64,000 bases of DNA from an uncultured Chlorobiaceae bacterium. GTDB lineage: Bacteria > Bacteroidota > Chlorobiia > Chlorobiales > Chlorobiaceae. Of the stretch, positions 63,510-64,000 are shown in pieces (the stretch's first letter is position 1; each line of letters opens with the position of its first letter). Both the position numbers and the translations under genes were made by a program. The stretch is taken from the NCBI GenBank assembly GCA_903843305.1, contig CAIMPI010000015.1:62001-126000 (forward strand), read 5' to 3'. The notes below the pieces were generated by a model. It had not been told where the DNA came from. It saw nothing but the letters and a program-made list of their open reading frames with translations, and made no database searches.

Positions 63510-64000
63510 TTATAAAAACGGTTCACCCCACACGCGGGCAATGGTAACCTGAATCTTCGTTTCTTCTTCAGCAATTGCATTCTTAAACCTTTCTATATTT
63601 GCCTGGTAAACTTCAATCTCTGCAACAATCTCTTTCTGCACTTCCAGCGGCGGCAGAGGAATTTTGATCCTTTCCAGATTCCCTTTTGTAATATGAACAA
63701 GACCAACCCCTCCATGCAGATTTTCTTCAATCTCGGCAACGGCATTATTCAATGCGTGGAACAAATACATTTTTGTGGCCTGAGCTTCATTGAAGCCTAC
63801 TTTAAAAATATGTTGGTTAAGAACAGCTTTACCTCCATACCAAATGTGAGCACCAAAGGACGTGCCACGTGAGCCTGACCATGAAAACAACAATTCCCTT
63901 GGATTAATGATATGCTGGGCGCTCACATCACCAGTGTAGTAATTAAACTGACTATCGGGAGTGTTGAGATTCTGAATTCGAACGATGGGAAGACCTCCGC
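63510..64000 (-). CDS. hsdS: Type I restriction specificity subunit HsdS, partial
   Basis: The frame is open to the right edge of the window, so the N-terminal part is missing; about 163 residues are visible. GGLPIVRIQNLN, FSWSGSRGTSFGAHIW, then HITKGNLERIKIPLPPLEVQK and EIVAEIEVYQANIERFK are the target-recognition-domain end, the conserved linker and the coiled-coil spacer of HsdS. Its job is to recognise the DNA target for HsdM and HsdR; those genes are not in the window. An HEPN-motif gene follows directly. Confidence 0.88.
   Translation of the reverse strand, partial: GGLPIVRIQNLNTPDSQFNYYTGDVSAQHIINPRELLFSWSGSRGTSFGAHIWYGGKAVLNQHIFKVGFNEAQATKMYLFHALNNAVAEIEENLHGGVGLVHITKGNLERIKIPLPPLEVQKEIVAEIEVYQANIERFKNAIAEEETKIQVTIARVWGEPFL

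Overview
This window looks like chromosomal DNA from a green sulfur bacterium (Chlorobi; Chlorobium or Pelodictyon type). The assignment is an inference from gene content. It carries nifV beside a nifA-type activator, a stand-alone N-terminal transketolase subunit, a TorF/Gcw_chp-like outer-membrane protein, an ArsA-type ATPase, several weak Shine-Dalgarno starts, and a Cyc2-like cytochrome-porin of the kind reported from photoferrotrophic Chlorobium. No database search was run; all family calls come from reading the translations.

Left end, 1-1634: an AT-rich partial gene with an HEPN-like motif, then a HepT/MntA-type toxin-antitoxin pair with matching catalytic motifs. 1670-9659: a UDP-sugar epimerase; a circularly permuted ATP-grasp, alpha-E and transglutaminase triad followed by a membrane-anchored hydrolase; a ParF/ParG-like partition operon with a candidate operator; and a secreted TPR protein. 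10214-13025: nifV and nifA. 13085-33000: mostly core metabolism and housekeeping (pgi, anti-sigma kinase, DAHP synthase, serA, ArsA ATPase, lytic transglycosylase, truA, a GH13-like protein, a PfkB kinase, a sodium symporter, maf, miaA, a STAS protein with an AT-hook-like tail, cyclopropane synthase). 32890-48740, mainly minus strand: a NamZ-like protein, an initiator tRNA directly downstream of metG, a RicT-like protein, acyltransferase, aminotransferase, coaD, rsmD, transketolase N subunit, DedA, purC, a P-type ATPase and a MurB fused to an extra C-terminal domain.

The most unusual part is 49136-51871. A 743-residue radical SAM protein, with an N-terminal cobalamin-binding-like region and a C-terminal cysteine cluster, is followed by a 109-residue protein that starts behind a strong AGGAGG site. 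That small protein has a helical, leader-like N-terminus and a Cys-free C-terminus built from repeated [IV]-K-[IVP] units. I read the pair as a candidate RiPP maturase and precursor; the chemistry and the family are unknown.

The next block, 51979-59038, is redox and iron themed: a ferredoxin-nitroreductase, an FMN reductase, a DODA-type dioxygenase with YceI, a small cytochrome c, a Cyc2-like cytochrome-porin preceded by direct repeats, and a FetAB-like ABC exporter. Together these suggest extracellular Fe(II) oxidation and iron homeostasis.

The right end, 59077-64000, is accessory DNA: an unknown protein, a decayed fragment of a DUF1828-type gene near an intact copy, a small secreted protein, and the 3' part of a type I restriction hsdS followed by an HEPN-motif protein. 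No CRISPR array, rRNA or complete insertion sequence was seen.
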